From NCBI GenBank assembly GCA_949130495.1, contig OX422208.1, positions 400,265,885 through 400,329,884 on the forward strand: 64,000 bases of DNA. The letters run 5' to 3'. The stretch is from Sambucus nigra (lineage: Eukaryota; Streptophyta; Magnoliopsida; Dipsacales; Adoxaceae). The translations under genes were made by a program, and so were the position numbers. Numbering within the stretch: the stretch's first letter is position 1; every line of letters begins with the position of its first letter. The notes beneath the pieces are model-generated. The model was not told the origin of the DNA. It made no database searches and saw nothing but the letters and a program-made list of their open reading frames with translations. Positions 43,497 through 54,765 of the stretch are shown piece by piece.

Positions 43497-44573
43497 CTAA
43501 CCAACTGGAGTTGATTGTAATTTATTTTCCGACCAATCGGAGTTGGTGGTAATTATTTGCCGACCAATCGGAGTTGGTGGTAATTGATTCCCGACCAATC
43601 GGAGTTTGTGGTAATTGATTCCCGACCAAACGGAGTTGGTGGTAATTATTTCCCGACCAACCGGAGTTGGTGGTAATTAGTTCCCGACCAACCGGAGTTG
43701 GCGGTAATTAATTCTCGACCAACCGGAGTTGGTGGTAATTGATTCTAGACCAACCGGAGTTAGTGGGATTAATTCCCGACCAACCGGAGTTGGTGGTAAT
43801 TGATTCCCGACTAACTGGAGTTGGTGGTAATTAGTTTCCGACCAATCGGAGTTGGTGGTAATTAGTTACCGACCAACCAAAGTTGGTGGTAATTGATTCC
43901 CTACCAACCAGAGTTGGTGGTAATTGATTCCCGACCAACTGGAGTTGGTGGTATTTATTTGCCGACCAACCAGAGTTGGTGGTCATTAATTCTCGACCAA
44001 CCGGAGTTGGTGGTAATTAGTTCCTGACCAATCGAAGTTGGTGGTAATTAGTTCCCGACCAACCGGAGTTGGTGGTAATTGATTCCCAACCAACCGTAGT
44101 TGGTGGTAATTATTTGCCGACCAATCAGAGTTGGTGGTAATTGATTCCCGACCAATCGGAGTTGGTGGTAATTAATTGATGTGTAGTGTGTAGCAAACTC
44201 CGGAGTTGGTGGTAATTGATTCCCGACCAACCGGAGTTGGTGGTAATTGATTCTCGACCAACCGGAGTTGGTGGTAATTGATTCCCGACCAATCGGAGTT
44301 GGTGGTAATTGATTCTTGTCTAACCGGAGTTGGTGGTAATTGATTCTCGACCAACCGGAGTTGGTGGTAATTAGTTCCCGACCAACCAGAGTTGGTGGTA
44401 ATTATTTCTCGACCAATCTGAGTTGGTGGTAATTAGTTCCTGACCAACCAGAGTTGGTGGTAATTGATTCCCGACCAACCGGAGTTGGTGGTAATTATTT
44501 ACCGACCAACCAGAGTTGGTGGTAATTGATTTCTGACCAACCGGAGTTGGCGGTAATTGATTCCCGAATAACT
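43497..44573 (-). repeat. 31-bp hairpin minisatellite (minus orientation, about 35 units)
   Basis: The reverse complement of the 38269 array, with units such as ACCAACCGGAGTTGGTGGTAA. It is split at 44180-44195 by the reverse complement of the post-integrase motif (GTGTAGTGTGTAGCA). Units on both sides of the motif run the same way, so one block lies where integrase should be. Open frames here (44048-44354) are repeat artefacts. Confidence 0.93.
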
Positions 44574-45389
44574 TGTAACACCCCGCCTAATTAAATACCG
44601 GGTGATCAGTCATTTATTAAATTAACATCAAGGTGAGCGGTTGGTTCATTCTCAGCATCAATGTCGTAAAATAATATTTCCAATTTGAACACCCTAAGTA
44701 ATTAAGCTAAGTGTCAAAACCATTTAAAACCTCATTTTTCCTTTACTAAATACCAATATAAACCATTTTAATACCCAATAATTAAGAATTACATAAATAC
44801 TAGCAATTTACACACAAGAATTAAACCATCTATATAATCCAAACCAAGTTTAAGAACCATAAATGAAATCATCCTGACAAGAGTTAACTCCCAAGGAGTA
44901 TTGAATACCGAAAATATAAATGAACATAAATCTTTGACAAGATCTAAATGCAATAGGATATCGAGCAACACATACCCTAACTATGAAGATCTAAAGTAGG
45001 AACTGATTCAATGACGAAGTCGTCTAAATCAAGGGCCTGCAACTCCCACATAAGCTGCAACACGTCCAATCCAAAGAACCTAAGCATGACTCCCCTGTGG
45101 TTGGGCACCTGTAATACATACATATATATACAATAGAGAAAGAAATGATAGAAAACATGTCAGAGCCCGAGTGTAAAACAGTTTTAAAAATAGTTTAGCA
45201 AGTATTTAAAATGCTTACCGGCTAATATCACAATCATGTTAGTATGCGACACTCTCTTGAGAATCCTCATCTCTCATCTAGTGTGCACTCCTACCGTACC
45301 TCTAGGACATCCTAGTTATAGTTCTCACGCTAACTTGATTATTCAAATGTATCCATTCTTTATAGCCCAAATTATTCCCACGTATTAAC
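44574..45389 (-). repeat. LTR-like non-coding segment
   Basis: On plus it starts TGTAACACCCCGCC, which on minus is an LTR-type 3' end GGCGGGGTGTTACA. The stretch is non-coding, with a TATATATA run at 45122-45131. The right end is not definable. It lies between the inverted minisatellite and the broken integrase end of G4, so it may be a solo LTR or the remains of a nested element. Confidence 0.4.
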
Positions 45390-46275
45390 CTTATTGGTAT
45401 TAAGATTTGAGTCTCTTCTCATCTAAGAGTGAGAGTTCATTATAGAGGCTTTGATGACAGTCTTCCTCACTAACTTTGTTTTCGAGAATGACATACAGAT
45501 AATCCACCTCTAGTTCGACGGGGAGAACCTCCTCCATGCCATATAATAGAGAATAAGGTGTAACCCCAGTGGCTGTTCTAATAGAGGTGCAGTAGGACCA
45601 ACGGTAATATGGGATTCGATCGGCCTAGTCTCTTTCGCTTTCATTCATCTTGTTGATGATGGTTTTAAGGCTCTTGTTTGTGGCTTCAACAGTGTCACTA
45701 TTTTGGGGTCGGTAGGGAGAAGAATTGTATCTCTTGATTTCATACTTGCCAACTAATTATGTAACCTAAGCCTCGAAATGGAGTCCATTGTCAGGTATCA
45801 ACACATAGGGAACTCCATAGCGACATATGACATTCTTTCTGATAAACTTGACCACTTTTTTTGTATTCAGTACCGAGTATGACTCAGCTTCAACCAACTT
45901 CATGAAGTCAACAGTGGTGACCATGATAAATTCATTCTTATTCGAAGCTTTGGGTTGACCTTTCCTATGATGTGTATGCCTCAGGTAGAGAATGGCCAGG
46001 GAGAGGTCCTGTTGTACAACTCTTGAGGAGGCAAGTGTTAGAGGTTGGCAAACTATTGGCATTTGAGGCATCTTCGAATATAGGTAGTACAGTCTTGGAT
46101 TATAGTAGTCTAATAGTACCCTTGACGGATGGTTTTCGTGGCAAGCATATGACTATTCATGTTGTTCCATCATTCCCCACTGTGGATTTTCTCCATCATT
46201 CCCTCAATCTCAACCCCTTCTATGCAATGCAAATGGATTCTGTTGGAGTTTCTCCTAAAAAGTGATTTTTCGCAG
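45390..46275 (-). pseudogene. Integrase of G4
   Basis: On minus: the zinc domain and linker (46270-46060) are degenerate, with CTTYIRRCLKCQ. The core has TTVDFMKLVEAESYSVLNTK (Asp), CRYGVPYVLIPDNGLHFEA (Asp) and YRPQNSDTVEATNKSLKTII (Glu). Then YYRWSYCTSIRTATG, TPYSLLYGMEEVLPVELEVD and SLYNELSLLDEKRL near 45410. The DDE acids are all visible, but stops interrupt between blocks. The plus frame at 45972-46265 is its antisense shadow. Sequence to the left of 45390 no longer matches integrase. Confidence 0.85.
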
Positions 46276-46945
46276 ATGATGTACTGGTCAGTGAGTTTGT
46301 GAAGGGTCTCATGGTCTTTCTAATTTACATCTCGTGGATACCTATCATGCTTAAAAAGGCAAAAAATGTCATAGGTACATAATCCGTCCATGTCGGGGTC
46401 TTCTTCGATGACAATCTTGATATGACAACAGTGAGTGGGCGTAACTTATTTTTGAACCAGGAAAGGGGCCATTATTATTCCTTTAGGCAATTCAACCATG
46501 GAGGCCAGGGTTAATAATGCATCAACTAGCTTATTCTTCAAGTGAGGAAGGTAATGGAAGGTGACATCTTTGAATTAGGAGGCAAGTTATTCTAGGTGGG
46601 CGTGGATGGGTAGGAGATTTTCATCTTTAACTTTCTATTTTCTGAGGTTTTGACCGATAATGAGGGTAGAGTCTCCATGGATTTCCATGTGATTTATTCC
46701 TTTATCGAGGGAAATCTTAAGACCTACGATGCATGCCTTGTATTTTGTCATGTTATGGGTTAAAAGGAAGTCTATCTTGATGATAATGAGTGTGTGAGAG
46801 TCATCAGGGGAGATCAGGAGTATCCCAATGCCATATCATTTCTTGTTGGAATCTTCATTGAAGATGATGTCCTCTTAAGAGGTGCAGAGGATGTCTTCAT
46901 TTGGAAATTTGGAGACCTAAACCTCGGTACCTTTTATGGGATGAT
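46276..46945 (-). pseudogene. Second RNase H region of G4
   Basis: On minus: MTKYKACIVGLKISLDKGIN (Glu region), HMEIHGDSTLIIGQNL (Asp in GDS) and VTFHYLPHLKNKLVDALLTL (terminal Asp), then degenerate linker towards integrase. The first Asp block is not clear. The antisense plus frame 46794-47123 covers part of it. Confidence 0.72.
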
Positions 46946-48470
46946 AGAAAAGGTACTAAAAAAGTCCCTCCCCTTCATAGCATTTTGTGTGACATACATA
47001 ATATCGAACTCGGCTAGCAACATTAACCAACATGCCATTCATCTTGACAGAGTGAGTTTCCCTACTAGGTATTTCATGAGGTCTTTTCGGGATACTAGCC
47101 TGATGGGAAATGCAAGCAGATAGTGTCAAAATTTCTATGTGATTCAGACTAAGGTGACACATTCTTTCTCCAAGACGGTGTAGTTTACTTCGTACCCGGA
47201 TAGCTTTCAACTAGCGTAGTAGAATGCTCTTTACTTGCGAGATTCTTCAATGTATTAGGCATGTAAAGACCATGCTGTGGTATTAGTGACAGTCAAGTAT
47301 AGAAGGGATGGAGACAAGGCCGCAAAGGCATGAGCACTAAAGTTCAGGTGAGGTATCACTTGATCTGATCGAAGGATTCTTGGCACTACTCATTTCAAAA
47401 TTTGGTTGAGTTTTTTAGAGAAGTTTGAAAATGGGTTCCCAGATAGAGGTCAGTTGGCTGATGAATCGAGCGATATATTGCATCTTACCCAGGAATGCTC
47501 GTACTTCTTTTTTTATTATGGTTGTTGGCCTCTGAAATATGGCTTTTAGTTTGGCGGGATCTTCTTCAATTCCTTTCTCACTGACCATGAATCCAAGGAG
47601 TTTTCCTTTGCTGATGTTGAAGACACATTTCTGTGGGTTAAGCCGCATCTGTTACCATCGTAGTCATTCGAAGAATTTTCTTAAGGTGAGGATGTGATAT
47701 TCTCGAGTATTGGACTTGATGATTATGTCGTTAACATATACCTTGACTTCTTTATGGATGAGGTCATGCATAATGGTTATAGAAGCCCTTTTGTAGGTAA
47801 TCCTGACATTTTTTAGAATAAATGACATGACAGTGTAATAGAAGGTTCCCCAAGGGAGGGTGATGAATGTAATTTTCTCCTAGTGGTTTGGGTGCATTTT
47901 AATCTGTCTTTAGTCGACAAATCCATCAACAAACGACTTGAGGGAGTGGTTGGTTGTATTGTCCACGATCATGTCGATCTTGGGGAGAGGGTGATAATCC
48001 TTTAGGGATGCTTTGTTTTGATCTGGATAGTCGATGCACATGAAGACTTTCCCTCCTGATTTCGGCATGGGGATGATATTTCCAAGCCATATGGGGTATT
48101 TGACTATGCGAATGAAACCCATGTTCATCTATTTAACTACCTTTTTTGTGCTTGAGGGATAATTCTATTCGGAGCTTCCTCGGTTTCTACTTGATAGGTT
48201 TGATTTCTAGGAATATGGGGATCGCATGCTGAGCTATCTCTAGATTAATGTCGGGCATGTCTTTAAGAGACCATGCAAAGACGTCTACAACCTCTTTTAG
48301 AAGGTCTTTGAATTATTACCAATCATAATCGTTGAGGGTGGACCATATCCTAATCTCATGCTTGTGGCTACTAGAATCGAGATTAATAACAACAGTATCA
48401 ACATCATTAGTTTAAATGTGGTTATGTTGTTTATTATTTTCCTTATTTAGACCTGTTAAGAATTATTCAT
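46946..48470 (-). pseudogene. Reverse transcriptase and RNase H of G4
   Basis: On minus: VDVFAWSLKDMPDINLEIAQ (about 48270), MNMGFIRIVKYPIWLGNIIP, FMCIDYPDQNKASLKDYHPL and IDMIVDNTTNHSLKSFVDGF (48128-47910). The catalytic box near 47740 reads VYVNDIIIKS, so the first Asp of YVDD is Asn. MRLNPQKCVFNISKGKLLGF (47648) and RAFLGKMQYIARFISQLTSI follow. RNase H remains are heavily broken, with an ACWLMLLAEFDIMYVT-like block near 47000. RT motifs are of the Tat-lineage type. Confidence 0.85.
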
Positions 48471-49600
48471 TTACAAAATCATCATCATCATCATCATCAA
48501 AAGTTTGATTATAATCAATACAATTATTGTAAGGCACGATAAGATACTTAAAATCTTCGTTTATTTCATTGTTAAGGAATACTACATTGAGAACCTCATT
48601 AAAAGAGGCCTTGTTTACATTGATATCATAAATAAAAGAAACATCGATAAGTGTGGAGGTTTCTTGAATGGGGTGGATAGCAAGGTTTAGATGTGCGTAG
48701 GAAAGTTGGACCGAAATGGTGTTCCAGTCAAGGGGAGGTTCTTTAGTAGTTGTAATCTTTACGGACAAGTTTGACTGTGCAACTTCTTATTGAAATATAC
48801 AGAGACTCATCCCCAGGGTTTGTAGGTCATATGACTCCTCAATGTCACTGCCCTCATAGTTTGCAGTGTCTTCCATGGTCTTGTCGATTAGAGGTTTTAT
48901 CTCGTTCTCCCATTCCTCACACCAGGTGTTGTCGTCTTGGAAGAAGATCTTCATTCCTATCTTCACCATTTTTATAATGGGGTCATGCCATGGCTTAAAA
49001 AATCTGTAAAAGGGGAAGTCTTCGCCCTCAAATTTTCCGTTTGAGCTTTTAAAGTCATCACCCCAATCGGTGGCAATGATGTAGTCCTATTAAGAGTAAA
49101 CAATGCATTCGACAACTTCCATGTCTTTATCAAATAGGTCTTCCCACTCAGTGAGGAGGTGCAGGAATGATGGGACCAAATGTCCCAGGAGTTTCAAGGT
49201 CATGAGAAACTCAGGGATGCTGCATACTTTTTCTTTCTGGTGAAACATATTTGACATCGTCTGCATGACATCATCCAGGATGATTTGTTCTTCGGTTACC
49301 ACCAATTAGTCTGATTCTCGAGCCCATTTTTTGGCTTTAATAAATAGGCCATTGAACCTCTCATAGTCAATGGTCATCTCTGTGGGTAGTTTCATTTCAA
49401 ACCTCCAAAGTTAATCTAGTACTATAGTCATTTCAATGCCTCCCCCCATAATCGGGTGCTGATGGAAATATAGGCTCGTATTAGGAGAGACAGAGCTTTA
49501 TTAGAAAATCTTGTAGGTTATAGGACAAAGGATGAGTAAACTTTGAGGGGTTTGGGTGAGATTGTAGGTATGTCGGGTATTTTGGCAGGAATAATTTCGG
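48471..49600 (-). pseudogene. Region between gag and RT of G4, not recognised
   Basis: Several minus-strand open frames: 48463-48768 (acidic, ending with an Asp run encoded by an (ATC)n tract at 48478-48499), 48787-48969 and 49090-49305 (helical). I find no D-T/G-G-S protease motif. In related elements this interval holds protease and an acidic linker to RT. The acidic end fits the linker; protease seems lost or too decayed to see. Confidence 0.45.
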
Positions 49601-50860
49601 TACACGGGTCAAATTTGGGGTTGCTTTCAAGGAAGATGCATTTGCTCTAGTTATGTGTGCTGGGAGAAGGTTATGAGTGGTGTTAAGTTTAGGTTTAGCC
49701 GAAAGAGTGACAATTCCTCGGTCTATAAGGCCTCGAATTACATTTATGAGGTGAAAGCATTGGTTAATGGTGTGGCTTTCAATTCGGCAAAAGTAGCAGT
49801 GAGCATCCTATTTGAATTTTTTCGGGAGAGGATGTGGGAATGGTCGAGGTTCCAATGTTTTGATAAGGTTTCGGTATTGCAGAGCTTGGTATAACTTTAA
49901 GATTGGAGCATCGACTTCAGTGTATTCTATTCTGACAGGATTATAGAAAATTTTAGTTTCCCAAGAAGTGGAAGGTTAAGATATATTATTGATGGTAGAG
50001 ATTGACGCATTGGCAGGCTTGTCATACTTTCGCTGTGTAAACTATATGATCAACTTTTTCAATTTAGACTTTACTTTGGTAACCCCTTCTTTAATTTCCA
50101 CACCATCCTCTGAGAGGGATCTGGAGTGTGGGTAGTACTATCCTCCCATTAATGATCGGATATGGGGTAGGAAGTTCTTCTTCACTATACTCACTTGTTC
50201 TTCCTCTGAGGGCCTGATGTTCATAATGGTGGCTTTCTTTATCCATCTCCCGGTGAAAATATAGAATGATTCTCTGGGTTTTTCCTTGAAAAACTCTAAA
50301 TCTCGATGCGTGACCCCCCGATCTTCATTTTATATGTATTGGGACATGAATTCCCTATCTTCATCCTCCTAAATACGGATTCTGGATTCTTTGAGAGACA
50401 AGAACCATCAGAGAGCATTCTCTTATAAGGTTTGTTGAAATAATTGGGCCATTATTTCTTTTGAAACTCTAAGAAGGGTCATGGATAAGTGATATTTTCG
50501 TATATGCATAATTGGGGGCCCACTACCTATGAACTTCTCTATGTTTGACATTTTAAACTTTTTTAGTAATTTAGCCTTAGGATAGGGAGACATGTGGGTG
50601 TAGTCCATGTAGTTTTCGTAGATTTTAACTAGGTAAAAAGAAATTCCCAGTAGCTTGAGGTCTTCCTTGACCTTATTCAGTTCTTGTTCTTTAGGATCCA
50701 TAAACACTGGAGAATTATCCCTTGACTGGGCAAGGTTCAGAATTAGGAGTCGAGCGGGAGGAAGCCCATTTAAAGAGGGACAATCAGGGTGTGTTGGTAC
50801 TCCCTTGAGGCCCAAGAAAGTTTGGGGGTAGGTGGGACCATGGAACGAGGGAAGATGACT
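49601..50860 (-). pseudogene. gag of G4
   Basis: On minus from 50815: a Pro-rich start, a coiled-coil-like VKEDLKLLGISFY, then FKMSNIEKFIGSGPPIMHIR, KYHLSMTLLRVSKEIMAQLF, NALWWFLSLKESRI (normally ALRWY..L), RDLEFFKEKPRESFYIFTGR and IKKATIMNIRPSEEEQVSIV. These are the capsid motifs of Tat-type gag. A zinc-knuckle-like AHCYFCRIESHTINHCFHL follows near 49780, with C-x2-C, H and C all present. At least six stops or frame breaks. Confidence 0.82.
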
Positions 50861-52818
50861 TTAGGTTAGTGAGCTTTGGGAGTTTGGGCCCCATGTCTTT
50901 GCATCTATTAGAGATCATATTGAAGGTTATTAATATTGGCGCTGATTTGGGCAAGCGTGGCCATCAGATATGGCTGAATATATGGTCCTTGGTATGCATT
51001 CTCCATGAAAAACTTGTGGAGTTAGATCTCAAATTCACTGAAATAAGTAGAGGAAGCGATATATATTTGGGGTGGTTTATTGGAAGACAAAAGCCAATAG
51101 AGAGTTCGGCCAAGATATTGGTGTTTGATCAACCTAAGAGGGAAAAATGATTTAGTTAATTTTTGGAGGAAAAAGGAATTTTTTTTATCCTAAAAAGGGG
51201 GAAAATATATTTTTTGATATTTTTATTTTGAAAAGAGGGGAAAGGGAGAATCCTTATTATGCTTATTATTATTGAGTTTCACTTGTACTATGTTTACCTA
51301 AATGCAAGGAAAATGCCGAATAAGAACATAGCATGAGGAAAAGATATGGTATAAGATGTAAGACATAATTTAACGTGTTTCTAGGCTTACGGACATGGTC
51401 CTATTTTAAAAATGGGTAAAATAGCACGGAAATTTAGGTAGCAGGGTGAACCTGAATATCAAAAAAGTTTTGCATAGTAACCGACAAGATAATTATGAGT
51501 GACCTAAGACAGATGCCTATATAAGGTTTATGCATTTGGTGAGTTAGTGGAAGGCTTCCCTCATTTGGCATGATTTTCACGATATACCTCTTGCCTATAA
51601 GGGCGATCATTCATCGATACGTGTGGATAAGCCATTTGATATACTTTAGTGTACGTGAATTGTCTCACAGTAAACCTCATGGGGACGGTACATGTGAGAG
51701 AAAATTCGATATACTCGATGTACGTGAATGAGTTCCCTACTATATACCTCCCATCATGAGTTCGGTCAAGAGGTACAATGCGTGGGGAATCGTTCGATAG
51801 ACATCAAAGATACGAGTCCAATGGAAGGTGAGAATCATATCGCTTAAGTTAACCGTACCCTATAGGACCAACAACCATCATGAAGTGACCCCGTGTATAG
51901 GACAAACTTTTGGTTAATATTTCCATGCTCTGGTGATGTAGTGTGCCAAAATGCATGAGTTTTGATTAGTATCTTGTGGAGATTTTTTTTTCTTGATAAG
52001 TAAAAGGAGTACTACCACTATGAGAGAGAACATATAAATATCATGAGATAAAAGTAAAGATAGCTAGTATATACATGGAGCATGGGAACTATACAAAGCA
52101 TGGTAACAAAGTGTGAAGCATGTGAATATATAAGTGAGTGAGAAATGTGCAGAGTGACATATGAGCTGAGTATGCTAGTGAGACTAATCATGGATTATTT
52201 TTAACTAGCATGTGAGATGTGTAAGTGAGCATGGAGATAAGTGAGGAAAGGTGAGGGTGTGTGCTAGTGAAGCTAAACATGGATAATCTACAAGTGGTGT
52301 GTGGAGCATGTAAGTAGAGGTGAGGCTATATACAAGTGCATGTGCGTGAAATGAGCATGGAGAATATATGCAAGTGAGTGTAACGTGGAACATGGTGAGC
52401 ATGTACAAGTAAGTGAAGTGTGATATATACATGAGCAAAGAGAATGGTGGAGATAAGCATGAGATAAGAAAGTAAGCATGGGAGTAAGGAGAACATACAA
52501 GTGGAGGCATATGTTCGCATGTAGAAAAATGAGTAAAGAAGTAACACCCATGTGAAAATAGAATCTAGTCCTCTAGAACGTCCCTAGCGTAATTTCCACT
52601 GTGGTCATCCGGGTTGGATTCCTCCGAAGCAGACCCAAACCTGATCTTGGAACGAGGTTAGAAGGAGGAAAGGAGGTCCTCCTATATCTCTCCATTTTTT
52701 TCCATGTGCATATCGATGATTCGAGGATATAGAAATCCTCTTTTTTACACTCGATTCGGCATCTTTGCGATCTTCCACGGATATAAAAAATTTCGTCATC
52801 AAATGGGGATAACACAAA
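50861..52818. other. G4 leader, non-coding
   Basis: About 2 kb between PBS-like site and gag. 51180-51250 is A- and G-rich. 51590-51760 holds repeated GATATACTT/TGTACGTGAAT phrases. 52030-52520 is built of irregular direct repeats around GAGCATG and AGTGAGTG. Minus-strand open frames at 52205-52551 are a by-product of that repeat. No gene supported. Confidence 0.5.
52030..52520. repeat. Irregular GAGCATG/GTGAGTG repeats
   Basis: Purine-rich, with GCATG every 20-40 bases and interspersed AAGTGAGTG. There is no fixed period, so this is a decayed minisatellite or cryptic simplicity. Confidence 0.55.
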
Positions 52819-52832
52819 GAGATGGAATCGCC
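52819..52832 (-). other. Primer-binding-site-like sequence of G4
   Basis: On minus TGGCGATTCCATCT. TGGCGACTCC is a frequent PBS start in plant Ogre/Tat-like elements. The neighbouring LTR end is AGGT instead of CA, so the exact junction is uncertain. Confidence 0.4.
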
Positions 52833-54765
52833 AACCTATTTTTCTTAAAATAGGCTAAAGAACTTGGTCACCTCAAGAGAACGACATTAAGGTCATACTA
52901 AAACATGCGAAAACCAAGTGAATCAGAGGTTTGGGGACTAAGTTACGGAATGGGATAGTGTTAGGCACCCGTTCCTCCCTTTTAATCTCTCATGGGTTAT
53001 GTTAATTTTCACCTTTTTTCTCCATGATGTGTGTGTGCGTGTGTATAATATAAATAATGGGAGGGTGGAATTATCCGACTCGCATCATGGAATGGACACA
53101 ACGGACTCATCCATAGGAGTGCACCCGAAAATAATAAAAAAAATCTGATGCACGTGTTTGTCGAATCACGAATCGCTATGAAAGAGTTAAGTGCATGTCG
53201 GACGAAGCATAAATATGTAGGAGTCAAAGAGTCACAAAATAGATATGATAGGATAAAAAAGATATAAAATTAAAAGGCGGGACTCAAATATTGGGATTGT
53301 ACCAAGACGCCTGCGTAACCCAAGGGGCATTAAAGTCCATTAGTTTGAAAATAGCATACGAGTGGGGTTCAACCCATAAATCCCAGATGCAGGACTCCTC
53401 TTTGAGTGCTTTTGAAGTAAAATGTGTTCAAGTGTGAGAAAATGGAAGTCTTACGTTTGGAATTTATGAATAAAACTATAATTTTGTCTTTTTTGAGTTT
53501 TCATGAAAATAAGTTGTGTGCAATACTAATAATAAAAATAAATATTATTTGATGTGAGATAATGAAACAAAAATATAAAATATCACAAAATGAGAAAAAA
53601 GCGAATAATAACACTTGAAGGAATAAACTAGAAGAGGGGTGAGGAATGAACCTCCTTGTATATCTTTGTTACTAAATTTAGAATATATATAAGCGGTGTT
53701 TTTAGTGTTATGAAGGTAATATGATAGGTTGAAGTGGAAGACTAAGTGTGGTAAGAAAGTGAGGTAGGGAAATGTTGGAAAATGGACTTTTTTGGTAATG
53801 AGAAGACTCTCATTTCGAGAAAATATTTGATGACTCCTTAAAAGAAACTTACCTCAGGGGTGAGGTCATGATCCCATCATACAGTGCCATTTAGGAACTT
53901 CCCTGAACAATCTATCATCATATTCCTTGCCTCGTTTGGAAAGGAAAGTACACCCTACCATTAGACAGGAGGTTTGGGGTTCCCATAGGCAGTCCGAAAT
54001 GAACTTTTTCATAAAAATGAGCATAAAATGCAAACATTAAGCCTGAATCGTGCACAGCCAGGATCATTGCAAAGGGAATTCATATTTATTGAAGAATAAT
54101 GATCCATTCCCATGTCCGAGAGTTAACCAAAGTCAAATGGGTCTCGAAAGCGCCTGAAGGTCTCTAGATAGGGGATTTTGGTGGACAACGGGTCATTCAT
54201 GCAAACCGTGAGTTCGATTTGCGCATGGCATGGAATAATGGAAAGGGAATTTAGAGACCTTAGATATTTGATTGAGCTTTGCTCGATTTGGAGAGTTTAC
54301 CAAGGTCAAATGGGTCCCGAAAGTGCCCGATTTCTCTTCTATGTAAAATAGATCATTCGTGTGTATCGTGAGGTCGATTCCCCATAGAACAGACCATTGG
54401 TTAGGATATTCATATCCCTTCAAGGTTTTATTGAGCTTTACTTAGTTAAGAGAGTTAACCAGAGTCAAACAGGGTCTGGGAGCGCCCGGTGGACTTCAAA
54501 TCAGAATTCGAAGTAAAACTGATCTTTTATCTAAACCGTGAGGCCAATTCGCTCATTGCATTCACCGTTGGAAAGGGGATTAGGACCTATTGGAGGTTTT
54601 ATTGAGATTCTCTCATCTCGGAGAGTTGATCAGAGTCAAATTTGGCCTGAGAATAACCTGTTGCCTTTAGATAAGTACTCAGGATATGACCTAGGGTTTA
54701 TTGTGAGCTAATGAGTGTTAGGGTCCGAAAGAGGTTCTTAGGGGGCTCCTGAGATGAGGTGTCTA
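52833..54765 (-). repeat. 5' LTR of G4, with internal tandem repeats
   Basis: On minus it starts near TTTAGACACCTCATCTCAGG, matching the TGTAGACACC start of the G2 LTR, and both share a GGATATGACCT-type block about 80-90 bases inside. Four internal units of about 161-170 bp are marked by CGTGAGTTCGATT-type blocks at 54044, 54214, 54375 and 54545. The 3' part has the AGTTACGGAATGG..GTGTTAGGCACCC block (plus strand, about 52943-52972). The left border is set by the PBS-like site. Confidence 0.68.

Larger units (their letters stand above)
45390..54765 (-). mobile_element. Ty3/gypsy element G4, Tat/Ogre-like, with 5' LTR
   Basis: On minus: LTR (54765-52833), PBS-like site, 2-kb leader, gag, unrecognised region, RT, RNase H, second RNase H, integrase; then it is truncated at about 45390. 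The LTR is related to that of G2, but the pol is only distantly related to G1-G3. The typical Tat leader is long, which fits. The extra ORF and 3' LTR are absent. Confidence 0.78.

Noticed and set aside
44048..44354. Minus-strand open frames with repeated NYHQLRLVGNQLPPTP-like peptides
   Set aside because: Translations of the 31-bp minisatellite.
38269..44573. CRISPR-like look of the 31-bp arrays
   Set aside because: Units are contiguous without unique spacers, vary between copies, and lie in a plant retrotransposon; this is a minisatellite.
45972..46265. Plus-strand frame shared with the minus frame at 55803-56093
   Set aside because: Both are antisense shadows of homologous integrase/zinc-domain coding in G4 and G5, which explains their similarity.
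46794..47123. Plus-strand frame resembling the minus frame at 54967-55308
   Set aside because: Antisense shadow of the RNase H region in G4 and G5.
52205..52551. Three overlapping minus-strand frames rich in Leu, Ser, His and Thr
   Set aside because: They follow from the GAGCATG/GTGAGTG word repeats; no conserved domain.
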